A stretch of DNA of 64,000 nt from Zygnema cylindricum (Eukaryota; Streptophyta; Zygnematophyceae; Zygnematales; Zygnemataceae), in contig JBBHKE010000214.1 of NCBI GenBank assembly GCA_037447655.1, positions 17,919 to 81,918 on the forward strand, read 5' to 3'. This document shows positions 1 through 11,740 of the stretch, piece after piece. The notes under the pieces were generated by a model. The model was not told where the DNA came from. It made no database searches and worked only from the letters and a program-made list of their open reading frames with translations. A program made the translations under genes and the position numbers. How positions within the stretch are numbered: position 1 is the first letter of the stretch; each line of letters starts with the position of its first letter.

Positions 1-2002
1 TGTGCACCGTTCTATATAAACCCTTCGCCACAATTTGACTACAATCCTATGCAGTCTAGACTCCCTTGAGTTCACAGCAAAAAGAATCACTGAAAACGCC
101 CAACCAGGCGATTAGTTATCAAGTGGCAAATATACCAATATTTATACAAGCTTGTTGGGAGAGAGGCGGCTACCTCCTCAATCCTCTAAGTCCTAAACCC
201 CTCTCACAACCCCTATCTACTGATGTACGAACCAATCAGAAGACTGTACAGTACAAAAAGTACTAAGGCCGATGTACTTTCTGTACGGATTGTGTACGAC
301 AAGGCCATGGAGTGGACGCATGTCTCTTTCGGACTCGTCCTCATGCTTTCCGAGATTCCCGCTTCCCAAATATATCTTGCCACGTGTTGCCAGGTCATGT
401 CACGTCAAAAAACCGCCAAGACGGCCATTCAGGGATCTCGACGATGATGGGGGCCGTCGGATCAAAACTGGCTTTTACTGTTCGCCGTCCAAAATAATGA
501 ATGACGGGTACATTTGTTTCGTGCGCATTAACTAGTTTTTATGTTCTTAATTTATTATTCTGTTGAACGAATTAATGATCTTGCTAATGTTTAAATAGCT
601 ATCAAACCCTATGTATCCTAACGGACTACTACAACAGACCGGTAAGAGTTGATGGCTACGCCTCGCTCTGTTGGCCATAGCCTATTTCAGCCATGGATTA
701 CTCACGGAAGACACCCACAGACTACCTCAAAACAGTTGTGTTTCAGACAACACAAATTACTCCACGATAACCAAAAGCAGCTGAAAATGCACCAGTGTGC
801 AGTATATCGTAAACACTGTAACCTCTCAAAGTTACAGCCAAATCCACCAAGGCATCTAAAAGATATGAGCTGCAGAGTTTCCCAAAAACATTTGACAGCT
901 TACCAAACTAACCAGGTAGACTCCTCCCAGAATTCTACAAAAACAACAGAACACTATGAAATTACATAAACAAATAGTTTCTAGGTCATCAAAGATCTCC
1001 ACAAATTTTCATACAAAGACATCAATCAAGGTGATCACACCATCAGGTCAAAGTTGCAGAAAAATAGTGTGCCATTACTTTGATGAGCTCAACTGTGATA
1101 CTCATAATAATCTAAGTCCTACAAGTTATACTCAGATAGTTCACTACTGACTGTACGGAGGCATACCAGCCTTACGTTATCTACCTCTTACCTAAATTAC
1201 TGTGAGTATACCCGAATAATTCGAGGTATGTCAGAATGAATGAATCTACACTAATAAACTAATAAACGAAAAGACAAACCTCACTTGAATAGAATATTTA
1301 CACCGACACCTCCGCAAAATCCGCATACTAAACGTCAACTTGCTTAGTCACTTGACGACGAGTCTATGTAGCAAACCGACATCACAAACGTACAGTCCAC
1401 CTGGTAATACATCATCAGAAATAGTGTGATCCCACAAAAATATCGGCGGACGTCGTCCGCCCTCCAAATGTACTATGAACCACTTGTCGAAATTAACACG
1501 TACCCTCCAAATCTTATCGTTCCAAAATTGCGTCCTTCGCCATAAATGTCGCTGACTTATTTAACATCCACTTGTCAAATAAGACGCTTCGTACGTTCGC
1601 TCCCCCAATCCGTGAAACCATTCGAATAATGCATCCGTATTCATTACGTAAACTTATGATTTGATTTCTCCCCCATTACGTACGACTCATACCGTATCAT
1701 TAAGGCTACACTAAAATAGGTGCGTACGAAATTAAGTCTTTAAAACAACACGCTTTGCCGATCGGAGGTTCAACTCCTGCTGGACTCAACCTTTTTGTTG
1801 AGAGTGACTTAGGTCATTCTTTAGTTCTGCCCATGGAGCTGAGGCAGACATGGCTCCACCGCCCTCTCTCTCCTTCAATGACTACAACAAGTATGGGGGC
1901 TAGAGAGAGAAGGTGGAGGCAGGCTGCCTTTGCTTTGTCTTTTGTTTATTTTACCTAATTTAAGTCCTGGAAAATACCTTCCATAAATCAGTGATTTCAA
2001 CA
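1..2002 (-). repeat. 3' LTR of element A (left end cut off; split by an insertion at 671-1750)
   Basis: The sequence matches the element A 5' LTR (13900-14899) closely from about position 25 to 670 and again from 1757 to 2002. It ends in ..TTTCAACA and is followed at once by a minus-strand polypurine tract, as expected at the start of a 3' LTR read on the minus strand. About 100 bases of the LTR should lie to the left of the window. The break at 670/1757 falls inside the antisense tRNA-like module of the LTR. Confidence 0.88.
671..1750. mobile_element. Unidentified 1,080-bp insertion in the LTR of element A
   Basis: The uninterrupted LTR copy at 14646-14665 reads straight through this point. 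Here it is split between CGCTCTG (664-670) and CGCTTTG (1751-1757), which looks like a 7-bp target duplication with one mismatch. The insert starts TTGGCCATAGCC and ends TTTAAAACAACA. I see no terminal inverted repeat, no poly-A tail and no convincing protein; the open frames inside are short and of low complexity. It matches nothing else in the window. It could be a non-autonomous element or captured sequence. Confidence 0.7.
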
Positions 2003-2015
2003 CTCCCCTTATTTT
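2003..2015 (-). other. Polypurine tract of element A
   Basis: The plus strand reads CTCCCCTTATTTT, so the minus-strand RNA reads AAAATAAGGGGAG directly before the LTR start TGTTGAAATC. This is the plus-strand primer site for reverse transcription. The same tract precedes the 3' LTRs of B, E1 and E2. Confidence 0.85.
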
Positions 2016-3899
2016 CTAGTCTAATTTCAGTTTCTCTTTTAAACCACACTTTTCTCTACAGTATTTTAAGTTGGGAGATGGCACACGTTTTGTCATCATA
2101 TCAGCCACCATTTCCCGATCACCCCTATACACGAGATTCACAATTTTGTTTTCAACTTTTTCCCTCACAAAACTCAATCTTATATCCATATGTTTAGCTT
2201 TGAAATGATGTTTTGGATTGGCTGCAATTGCAATTGCAGCCTGATTATCACAAAATACTTCATGCACTCCCTTCTTCATATACCCTAGTTCTTGCAATAA
2301 AGACTTGACCCAGATTAGCTCTTTCACAGCAGAACAAGATTCCATGTACCCAGCCTCCATAGTGGAGTGAGCAACCTCCTATTGTTGCTTGCTACCCCAG
2401 CAGCAAGCACATTCTCCCACATACAACACATACCCAGAAGTGCATCTTCTCATAGGTGCATCCCCATAACTGGCATCACTCCAAGTGGTGATGTCAGTGT
2501 GCTCCCCTCCTAAGTGCAACCATAAATTCCTGGTTACTACCAAGTATCTCATGACTCTCTTGGCTGCCTCCCAGTCTCTCTTCCTAGGATCATTGAGACT
2601 CCTACTGAGGACTCTGAGTGCTGCCGCTATGTCCGGTCCGGTACAATTCATAAAGTAAATAAAGCTTCCTACAACGTCTTTGTAAGGAATAGACTTCCTT
2701 AATTGTCTCTCTTCTGAACTCATATGATCATCTAGTATCATCACTCCTTCTACACTCCCATCACTTACTTTCTCCCAGTCCATGGGAGTGGTACAACTGT
2801 TTGCCTTTTCCATCTGAAATTTCTCAAGCATATTTCCGATAGCTTCTTTCTGAGTAAGTCTGATTATCCTCTTCCCCCTATCTCTTTCTATTTGAATCCC
2901 CAAAATATATTTAGCCTCTCCTAAATCCTTCATGTCAAATCTGCTCCTAAGATCTTTCTTTAGCTTATTGATCTTTTTCCATGGACTTACTTAACACCAA
3001 CAAATCATCGACATAAATTGCAATAAAAATCACACCATTCTCATCCTCAAACATATAAATAGAATGGTCATAACTGATCTGAAGAAATCCCAGACCAGTG
3101 AGGAACTCATCTAGTTTCTTGTTCCATTGTCTGGAAGCCTGCTTCAGTCCATATAAGGACTTTATGAGCCTGCAGACTTTGCTCTCCTCTCCTTCCTCTA
3201 CAAAACCCTCTGTCTGCCGCATGAAGATTTCTTCCTCTAGTTCACCATTGAGGAAGGCAGTCTTGATATCCATCTTGTGAATTTCCATGTCTTCCGCTGC
3301 TGCTAGACTAAAGAGAATCCTTACAGATGGGAACCGGACCACTGGAGCAAAGGTCTCATCATTATATATCCCTTCTTTTTGGGTGAACCCCTTTGCTACC
3401 AACCGAGCCTTAAATCTGTAATGGTATTATTTGGGTTCAGCTTCAGTTTAAATACCCATTTGCACTGGATACGTTTTTTTTCTGGAGGACAGTCCACCAG
3501 CTCCCAAGTATTAGCCTCCATAATTGAAGCCATCTCATCATTTATGGCTCTAACCCATCTATCTCTCTCCGGACTGTCCATTGCCTCCGAGTATGACTGA
3601 GGCTCATCTGGGTGAGATAGCTTTGTTACCTTGTGAGCAGCCTGTTTTTCTTGTAATCGTTTGCTGCTCCTCCGTCCTCCCTCAAAGTCCGAAGTTGGAA
3701 TGGAGGGAAGTCTTGGATTCCTCTGCACTGTCTCCTCAGCTCCCCTATCGATGGAAGTCGGTTCTGGCTCTTCTTCCTCTCTCTCTCTTCAGAGTGTGTA
3801 GAAATATGAGGAGATTTTGAGATATCTCCCCCATCTTTGATCTCCCCTGAATCTTCAATCACGTTTTCACTAATGTCCATTTTGGGAAGATCTAAGTCT
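2016..3899 (-). pseudogene. Copia pol 3' part of element A: reverse transcriptase and RNase H
   Basis: The minus-strand frames carry the copia RT core in order: the WVFKLKLNPNN region, VAKGFTQKEG, MDIKTAFLNGELEEEI, KSLYGLKQASRQWNKK and the catalytic IYVDDLL (near 3.0 kb). LGEAKYILGIQIERD follows, then the RNase H block TTWSDASYGDAPMRRCTSGY and VFCDNQAAIAIAANPKHH. At least four frame breaks (near 2370, 2940, 3400 and 3650) separate the pieces. The 5' side stops at solo LTR C and pol continues at 5008. The YVDD catalytic residues and the RNase H aspartates are still present, but the gene cannot make a full protein. Confidence in family is high. Confidence 0.92.
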
Positions 3900-4607
3900 T
3901 GCAATTCTGTGTCCTCCATTGGACCACAAAATACAGGAAGCCTCTAGATAGTATTTAACTAACCCACTTCAAGCCACAACCACTGCTGTCCAAGAAGGCA
4001 AAATGACAGTTTGATTGCACCCGTATGCAGCTTGGACTACCTTGAGTCCGTAGCAAAAAGAATCACTGAAAAAGGCCAACCAACCGATTAGTTATGAGGC
4101 AGTAAAAATGCCAATTTGTACAAACTCTCAAAGGGAGAGGTGACAACCTACCAAAATTTTCTAAGTCCTGATTCCCTCTAATAAATTCTATCTAATGAAG
4201 TACAGACCAATCAAATTACTATACCGTACCAAAAAGTACTACTGCCGGTGTACCTTTTGTACAGCCTATGTACGATAAGGCTATTTAGCGGACGCGTGTC
4301 TACTTTTCACTCGTCTGTACATTCCTCGGAATTCTCATGACCGAATGTCATCTCTCCACGTGGCTCCAAGTCATGTCACGTCACAAAACGCCAAAGTGAC
4401 CGCTCCGGGATTTTGGCGATGATGTGCGCCGTTGGATTTACAGCGAGATGCAATCTTAGCCATTATAAATACTTGCGCCACATTTGTTTCGCTGTTGGAA
4501 AAAAAATGCGTGGTATCCGTTTTGAAATAGTTTCTTACTTCGTACTTTCATAAAACTGTATCTATGCATGCCGTATAAAGTTTTAGTTAAATGGATTTGG
4601 TCCTCTC

Positions 4608-4610
<3 letters not shown>

Positions 4611-4688
<78 letters not shown>
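4611..4688. repeat. (AT)n microsatellite, about 39 units
   Basis: An uninterrupted AT dinucleotide run of 78 bp lies inside solo LTR C. The related LTR at 44493 has no such run, so it arose by expansion after the two copies separated. Confidence 0.97.
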
Positions 4689-4694
<6 letters not shown>

Positions 4695-4722
4695 CACATA
4701 CTATTGCTTTTAGCATTCGTCC

Positions 4723-4801
4723 TAGTCTAATAGGATAAAGTTGACCGCTAGCGTACAACTTGATGAACCGCAGGTACCGGGATCAAGTCCCGGGTCTGTC
4801 A
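4723..4801 (+). other. tRNA-like module in LTR C, antisense to the element
   Basis: TAGTCTAATAGG at 4723 fits the Pol III A-box consensus TRGYNNARNNG at every fixed position. About 50 bp on, CCGGGATCAAGTCCCGG forms a perfect 5-bp T-arm with a 7-base loop and holds a B-box-like GGATCAAGTCC. I could not build a convincing acceptor stem, so this is a tRNA-derived or tRNA-mimicking piece and not a working tRNA gene. Equivalent modules occur in every other LTR family of the window, always on the strand opposite to the element. Confidence 0.6.
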
Positions 4802-5007
4802 GGTATATTTTTAGTAACCTACTAAAAATAATTGTCTGTTTGAACTAAGGCACCCATGGATCAACCTCCCTCTCTATCGTTCAGTGACTACAACAAGTAT
4901 GGGGGCTAGAGAGAGGAGGTGGAGGCAGGCTGCCTGTCCTTTATTTTTCCTTTTATGCTAACATATTTAAACCTAGAAAATACTATAGAAATCTATAAAT
5001 TTCAACA

Positions 5008-6321
5008 AGTCCTCCTCACTCTTGGACTCAAAACTTATTCCGATTTTCTTAGTGTATTTGAAGGGATCAAAAGACTTCCTTCATCCATGACAACTAGATG
5101 CTTTACCAGAATGATATCTTGTTTAGCTAAGTCATAGACTCTGTATTCTTTGACATCCTCATCATATCCCACAAAGTATCCCCGTTTCCCTTTAACATCT
5201 AGTTTCCAGTTTTTCTTATCTGTGTCAAGACTGTAAACTTGACTACGGAATACTTTCAAGTGAGAAATATTCGGTTTCCTTCCAACCCATCTCTCATAAG
5301 GTGTCATTCCTTTAATGGCTGTAGTGAGGACTCTATTTTTAATGTAATTAGCACAGTTTGTGGCTTCTGCCCAAAATCTTTTTCCTATTTTCTTATCTGC
5401 CAAAATACTACATACTATCTCCCAAAGTCCGGTTCAACCTCTCAGCTACCCCATTTTGTTATGGATTATTCGGTACAATTTTTTGATGCTGAACTCCCTC
5501 ATCTCTCAAGTATTTTTCAAACTGGTTAGAGGTGTACTCTCCCCCATTATCACTTCTTATTCTTTTAATGGTGGTTCAGTGCAACTTTTCACTCCAGGCT
5601 GGGTATTTTTTGAAGTACTTTGGTATTTAAGACTTTGTTTTCAGGAAGTAGACTCTAGAGTATCTAGACCAATCATTAGTAATTGTCACCATATACCTCT
5701 TCCCCCCAACCAAAGGTACTCTGGCTGGTACCCAGATATCTCTGTGGACCAAATCTAGTATTTTCTCACATCTATATGTTGCAGTTTTGGGAAAGGGAAG
5801 TCTGTGAGCCTTACCTTGGGCACAACCACTACAATCATCCATCATTTCATTATCACCAAACTGAATACCTTCTACTACACCCAGCTTCTTCATTTCCCTC
5901 AGCCTATCAAAATGCACATGCCCCAACCGCTTATGCCAGATTATCAAGCTCGGGACACCACCATAGTAAGCACTCTTCTTTTCATTACTCAAGTTAAGCC
6001 TAAACATTCTTTGGCTACCCTTATCTGCTGTGAAGTAGACTTCATCTCCATACTTAGCTGTAAAGATTCCCTTACTAGTAAAGGTATCAAAATCCTTGTC
6101 ATGTGATGTAGAAGTCGACACAAGATTTTTACTCAGCTGAGGAATGTAGAGCACATCTGAGTAGGTGTGTATGGAAGTCTTACCCTCCACTAAAACTTTC
6201 AAATCTACCGAGCCCACTATATCTGTGATAACTACTCTCCCATCCCCATACTCTATTTGTACAGTAGGGATCTTTCTTAGCTTAGTGAAGAGGTGCCTGT
6301 CACGGCACATATGCATGGATG
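5008..6321 (-). pseudogene. Copia pol middle part of element A: protease tail and integrase
   Basis: Read on the minus strand from 6321: a short protease tail beginning MHMCRDRHLFTKL, the GAG-pre-integrase segment (IIWHKRLGHVHFDRLREMKK, then CSGCAQGKAHRLPFP, an HHCC zinc site), the integrase core start DLVHRDIWVPA (first acidic residue) and TNDWSRYSRVYFLK, then after a break the later integrase region FWAEATNCANYIKNR and the GYDEDVKEYRVYDL block. Frames shift near 5.4-5.65 kb. The left end abuts solo LTR C and the right end abuts element B at its target duplication GGATG. Joined across B, the protease reads DSGAS then MHMC, so B entered just after the catalytic Asp-Ser-Gly. Confidence 0.9.
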
Positions 6322-7368
6322 TGTAACTCTGAGAACTCCATAAGTCCTCAGAGTGGACAGCTTCTAAGAAGCCTCTAGAATAACTCTGACCCCTTTGTGT
6401 TTCTGCAAAAACAACTGCCATCCTGACAGACAAAAACTCTGACCACTTGCACCCCTATGAAGGGAAGACTCCCCTGAGTCTATAGCAAAAAGAATCTCTG
6501 AATTTGCTCCCCTGAGCAGTAAGTTATCGAGGGTCAAAGTTGACCTTTTGTACAGAAGCTCTCTGGGAGAGAGGGTCCTATCTTCTAATTTTTCTAAGTC
6601 CTATCTCTCTCACAGACTCTATCTACTGATGTACGGAACCAATCAGATTATAGTTCCGTACGTAAAAGTACAGCTGCCGGTGTACTTTATGTATGGAAAC
6701 TGTACGACATTGCCTAAATGTCCACACGTGGTATGCCCGGATTCACTCCTTTAATTCATGAAGATGTTGACCTCTAATGTAACATCGCCACGTGTCATCT
6801 GATGTAGCGATGCCCACAAACCGCCGAATTCTTCTCCCGCGATCTCGGCGCTAATTGCGGCCGTCCGATTAAACTCGCATTTGATCGTAGCAGTAATAAA
6901 TACATGCGCGGTATTTGTTTCGCTTATGAAATCAATGCGCGGTATTGATTTCTTATCCGTACCGCAATTCGTACTTTTACACTACCAGATCTATGTATCC
7001 CGTTAACAATTATAGTTAAATGATTTAACCTACGAATTAATGTTTAATTAATTATCGTACTATATAATACGTAATACTACTGCTAGACTTAACGGCTAAG
7101 GCTACCGTCTATCTAATGTTAGTCGACCGGCAAGTACCAAGATCGAATCCTGTGGCCGAAACATACCTTTTAGTAAATAATCCCTTAAACTAATATAATT
7201 TTCCGTAAACCTCAGGATAGCCTAGGTAGCCATGGCTCTAGCTTCCTCTCCAATTTCTTAGTGACTGCGACAAGTTTGAGAGTTGGAGAGAGAAGTTAGA
7301 GGTAGACTGCCTCGACTCTTTATTTCTATTCAGACCTAGAAAATATCTTAAAACCATTAGTTTCTACA
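6322..7368 (-). repeat. 3' LTR of element B
   Basis: It starts TGTAACTCTGAG and ends TTAGTTTCTACA on the plus strand, with the polypurine tract immediately after. It holds the antisense tRNA-like module near 7085-7165 (T-loop AGATCGAATCCT) and the U3 hairpin near 7228-7315. Confidence 0.94.
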
Positions 7369-7381
7369 CTCCCCTTATTTT
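7369..7381 (-). other. Polypurine tract of element B
   Basis: CTCCCCTTATTTT on the plus strand, AAAATAAGGGGAG on the element strand, directly upstream of the 3' LTR. Confidence 0.85.
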
Positions 7382-7486
7382 CTAGTCAATCTTTAATTTC
7401 AGACCACACTTCTCCCTGTAGAAAAGTAGCTTAGGGGAAGGCACAGGTTTGGTCATCATATTTGCTACCATCTCACTATCTGGTCT

Positions 7487-9760
7487 CTACTCTAAACTGA
7501 TTATTTTGTTTTCTACTCTCTCTCTAACAAAGGTGAGTCTGATGTCCACGTGTTTGGCTTTAAAATGAGGTTTAGGATTGGCAAAAATAGCGATTGCTGC
7601 CTGATTATCACAAAAAAATTTCTGCACACCACTCTTAAGGTGACCAAGCTCACCAAGCAAAGACTTGACCCACATCAATTCTTTTACAGCAGAGCAAGAG
7701 GCCATATACTCAGCCTCCATGGTGGAATGAGCAATAACCTTTTGCTGTTTGCTACTCCAACAGCAAGCCCCATCACCCACAAATAATACATATCCAGAAG
7801 TGCATCTCCTCATCGGAGCATCATCATAACTTGCATCACTCCAAGTAGTTATGTCAGTATTCTCCCCACCCAAATGCAACCATAGATCCCTAGTTCCTAT
7901 TAAATATCGAAGGACTATCTTAGCTGCCTCCTTATCCTTCTTAGTGGGAGCATTTAGACTTCTACTCAGCACTCCTACAGCTGCAGCTAAATCCGGCCGG
8001 GTACAATTCATAAAATAGATTAGACTTCCCACTACTTGCCTGTAAGGAATAGTCTGCATGAACTTCTGTTCTTCAGGAGATAATTCTTCGTCTAAGACTA
8101 TGACTCCTTCTTCCTCACTCCCCTCACTTCCCTTCTTCAACTCCATTGGAGTTGTACAACTGTTAGCTTTATCCATTTGAAATTTTTCAAGCATGTTCCC
8201 TATTGCTTCCTTTTGAGTCAGTCTTATAATTTTTCTTTTTCGGTCTCTCTCTACTTGAATTCCCAAAATATATTTTGCTTCCCCCATATCCTTCATTTCA
8301 AATCTCCCCTTAAGATCGGTTTTCAGTTTATTAATTATTTCCATTGATTTACTTAACACAAGCAAATCATTAACATAAATTGCAATAAATATAAAACCTT
8401 CCTCATCTTCGAAAACATAGATTGAGTGATCTGAGCTGATCCGAATATATCCCAGACCGGTAAGAAACTCATCAAGCTTCTTATTCCATTGTCGAGGCGT
8501 CTGTTTCAAACCATAAAGAGATTTAATCAGCCGGCATACCTTACTCTGCTCTCCTTCCTCCACAAAACCTTCGGGTTGTCGCATGAAGATCTCCTCTTCC
8601 AATTCTCCATGCAAAAAGGTTGTCTTGATGTCCATCTGGTGCACTTCCATATCTTCCGCTGCTGCTAAACTGAGAAGTATGCGGACGGAGGGAAATCTGA
8701 CCACCGGGGCAAAGGTTTCCTCGTAGTCAATTCCCTTCTTTTGTGTAAATCCCTTTGCCACTAATCTGGCCTTGTAGCGCTCGATTGTATTATCTGGGTT
8801 CAGTTTTAATTTGAAAACCCACTTACAACCGATTGGTTTTCGGTTAGGTGGACAATCCACCAGCTCCCAAGTATCGGCTGCCATGATTGAGGCCATCTCC
8901 TTATTGATGGCTGTCTTCCACCGGTTTCTTTCTGGACAAGTCATCGCCTCTCCATAAGTTTGAGGTTCATCTTGATGAGATAGTTTAGTTACCTTGTTAT
9001 TAACCTGTTTTTCTCGCAGTCTTTTGCTACTTCTCCTCCCCCAATCAAAATCTGAGGTCGGAATAGATGGTTCTCGTGGATTCTTTCGAACAAACTCGTC
9101 TTCTCCCCTATCCCTTGATTTCGAATCAATTTTCACCACGTCTTCCGCTTCGGGTAGAGTTGTCACTGGAGTTTCCACAGCCGAGTCCTTTTCGGTCTGA
9201 TTTGTACCTGCAAGAATGTCATCTTCTCTAAAACCTGGATAGTTAGGAAGCTCAAAGTCATCGGAATTTTCTGACTCAAATCTGATTTTTACTAACTTCA
9301 TATATTTGAAGGGATCCACAAACTTTCCTTCATCCATAACTACTAGATGCTTTACTAAGATTATATCTTCCCTTTTTAGATCATAAACTCTATATCCTTT
9401 AACATCCTCATCATATCCTAATAAGTATCCCGGTTTTCTTTTAGGATCTAGCTTCCAATTGGACCGATCAGTATCTAGACTGAATACTTGACTGCCGAAA
9501 ACCTTTAAGTGAGATATGTCTGGTTTCCGGCCTGTCCATCTCTCATAAGGTGTTTGATCTTTTATAGCTGAAGTAAGAACTCTATTCTTGAGGTAATTAG
9601 CACAGTTCATTGCTTCTGCCCAAAACCTTTTTCCTATCTTCTTATCTGACAACATACTTTTAGCACTATCACTTAGTGTTCTATTTAACCTTTCAGCTAC
9701 CCCATTCTGTTCCGCGTTTTCTGGGACTCTCTTTTGGTGTTGGACCCCATCTTCCCTCAA
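7487..9760 (-). pseudogene. Copia pol of element B: integrase C-terminal part, RT, RNase H (757-codon open frame)
   Basis: This is the longest intact copia frame in the window. In order it shows the end of the integrase core (ENAEQNGVAERLNRTL, with the catalytic Glu), the GYDEDVKGYRVYDL region, a variable acidic linker, then RT with KPIGCKWVFKLKLNPDN, VAKGFTQKKGIDYEETFAP, MDIKTTFLHGELEEEIFM, KSLYGLKQTPRQWNKKLDEF and the active-site block IAIYVNDLLVLS. Here YVDD has become YVND, so one catalytic aspartate is lost. RNase H follows (TTWSDASYDDAPMRRCTSGY, TMEAEYMASCSAVKEL, DNQAAIA). The frame ends early at a TAG replacing a Tyr codon in ISLEYRPDSE. The first Met is arbitrary because the frame is open from a stop at the integrase. 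Confidence 0.93.
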
Positions 9761-9844
9761 AAAATCCTCAAACTGGTTAGAAGTATACTCTCCACCATTG
9801 TCACTCCTTATTCTCTTGATTGGAGTTTCAGGAAGTTTTTCGCT

Positions 9845-10576
9845 TTATGCTTTATATTGTCTAAAACAATCCTCAGCTTCTGACTTGTTTTTCAAAAAAT
9901 ACACCCGGGAATACCGAGACCAATCATCAGTGATAGTCATCATAAATCTCTTCCCCCCCGGTGAGGGCACTTTAGCCGGTCCCCAAATATCTGTGTGTAC
10001 TAGATCTAGAATTTTTTCTCCCTTATAGGTGGCTAATTTAGGAAAGGGTAATCTATGTGCTTTACCTTGAGCACATCCACTACAATCACTTATATCATCA
10101 CTCTCACTCAACTGAATCCCTTCCACCACTCACATCTTTTTCATCTCTCTTAACTTATCTAGATTCACATGCCCAAGCCTCTTATGCCACATCATAATAT
10201 CATGAACACCAGCATAATAAAGTTTCTTCGTTTCATTACTTAAAATCAGCCTAAACATCCCATGGCTACCTTTCTCAGCAATGAAATAGACATCCTCCTC
10301 AAAACTTGCAGTAAAGACTCCTTCCCTAGTGCTAGTGAAAAAATCCTTATCATCTAATACAGATGTAGAGATAAAGTTTTTGTTCAGCTCCGGAATAAAC
10401 AATACATCGGAGAATGTTAATATGGATGTCTTTCCTTCTACTAACACTTTCAGATCTACCGATCCTACAAGAGTAGTGGTGACTATCCTCCCATCCCCGT
10501 ACTCTATCTCTACGGTGGGAATCTTTGTTTTCTTAGTGAACAGGTGCCTATCCTTAAACATGTGCATGGAGGCACC
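9845..10576 (-). pseudogene. Element B protease tail and integrase N-terminal part
   Basis: Directly after a UGA inside the protease Asp-Ser-Gly motif, the frame resumes with MHMFKDRHLFTKKTKIPTVE and runs through the protease tail and GAG-pre-integrase region (MMWHKRLGHVNLDKLREMKK). A second UGA follows, then VVEGIQLSESDD, CSGCAQGKAHRLPFP (zinc site) and DLVHTDIWGPAKVP with TITDDWSRYSRVYFLK. A TAA replaces Trp in QYKAWSEKL near 9842. The first two UGA codons sit at exactly the same codons in element E1. Confidence 0.9.
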
Positions 10577-11740
10577 TCAATCTATAATCCAGCCTACTTC
10601 ACCTTTCAATCCACCGTAAGCACATTTCTGCCTTCGTGGAATTTCGACCTCATTTTTCGCCTCCAACTCCTCATCCAAAAGGAGCTCATCGTACTCGTCC
10701 TCGGATTCCGCCTCAAGTACCTGTGTGACAAGGGCCTTTTTCTTTCCTCTCGGGGTACCACCGGTCTGCCCCTCCTTTAACCAAAGCTCGGTTAGCTTAG
10801 TGCACTCTGCCATATAGTGCCCCGGTTTCTTACAAAAATGACATAAACCTTTGGGAGCCCTTGGTTCGAACTCGTCGGCCTGTTTTTTCTGCTCTCTACC
10901 CCCATAGTTTCCGACCGGTTTTCGGGAATCCTTGTTCCTCCAATCAGTTGCTGTTGCCAAGGCTTGGCCACTCTTTCCTCCCTTTCGGATCTCAATTGTA
11001 TTCTCTCGAACGAGAATCATCCCTACCACTGAGTTCCATATCCACCTTAAGTCCGTCAAGTCCTGCACACGGTTGACTTTGTTCTCGAACTCATTAGGTA
11101 ACTTCATCATTAAACAGTTAACCTTTTCTTTTTCACTAAAATCTTTTCCCGCACTCTCTAGCTCCATGAAGAGTGTAGCAAGCTCATTGCAAAAATCCAA
11201 CATATTTCCCCCTTTGTATACATACTCCTTAACTTTCTGAGCAGCCAAATGTTGTTGCTGAATCGTACCACTTCGGTACATCTCTATGAGAGCCATCCAA
11301 AGATCGGATGCCGTTTCTACCTGCAAATGAGGACAAGCAAGTCCTTAAGTGAGATGGCGTAGGATGAAGTGCTTTGCCGCCATATTGTTGAAGTCCTAGG
11401 TTTCAATATCATTCTCCTCGTTCCTCGGAATAGGTGACATGAATGCCGAACCAGTTGTTATTGGTGTGGTCGTCTCCTTCTCCTTTCCTTTGTCCACCAC
11501 CTCTCCTTCCGTTGTCTCCTCCGTTGAAGGTGGATCCTTTTTCTTGGTGAATCTACTTCCTCCAAACCTAGGAGGGATTCCAAGACTTGATGGATGCCCC
11601 AATCGTCCACTCACTATCCCCGAAAACCTTTTTTCGCATAGAGCTCCTATCATCATACTTTCCTAGTATATGAAGCCAGTTCCATTAAAGATTGGTACCA
11701 TAGAGGGTGGGCCCATAACCTGTAACTCTGAGACCTCCAT
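10577..11740 (-). pseudogene. Copia gag of element B
   Basis: The frame opens inside the 5' LTR at ATG 11740 (MEVSELQ) and passes in frame through the primer site, where a second ATG at 11716 gives MGPPSMVPIFNGTGF. It continues through a nucleocapsid-like body (LDFCNELATLFMELESAGKD, VVGMILVRENTIEI) to one CCHC zinc knuckle, CHFCKKPGHYMAEC. The protein stops in the protease at WIID. Trp codons at IYWES (TAG) and ETWDF (TAG), and a Gln or Trp codon before GLACPHL, have become stops. Gag would package the RNA and form the particle. Confidence 0.88.
11709..11720 (-). other. Primer-binding site of element B (initiator tRNA-Met anticodon arm)
   Basis: On the element strand GGTTATGGGCCC follows the terminal CA of the 5' LTR without a gap. 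It is the reverse complement of the initiator tRNA-Met anticodon stem-loop (GGGCCCAUAACC), not of the tRNA 3' end. This matches the half-tRNA priming known for Drosophila copia and yeast Ty5. The gag ATG is inside it. Confidence 0.85.

Larger units (their letters stand above)
3900..5007 (-). mobile_element. Solo LTR, family C, inserted in element A pol
   Basis: The sequence starts TGCAATTCTG and ends TTTCAACA. It has the same internal layout as the LTRs of A but a clearly different sequence, closest to the truncated LTR at 44493. It is flanked by AGTCT (3895-3899) and AGTCC (5008-5012), a 5-bp target duplication with one change. No internal element region lies on either side; both flanks are element A pol in the same strand and order. 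A solo LTR left by LTR-LTR recombination is the simplest reading. It includes a long AT microsatellite. Confidence 0.88.

Noticed and set aside
649-969. A gene of 106 codons
   Set aside because: The frame starts in the LTR of A and runs into the unknown insertion; composition is that of non-coding AT-rich DNA.
4456-4758. Open frame rich in Ile-Tyr (100 codons, minus strand)
   Set aside because: It is the translation of the AT microsatellite in solo LTR C.
4723-4801. A true tRNA gene
   Set aside because: A and B boxes and a T-arm are visible, but there is no acceptor stem or clear anticodon arm, and copies lie in every LTR.
5360-5997. Plus-strand frames of 104-132 codons
   Set aside because: They are antisense to the integrase of element A.
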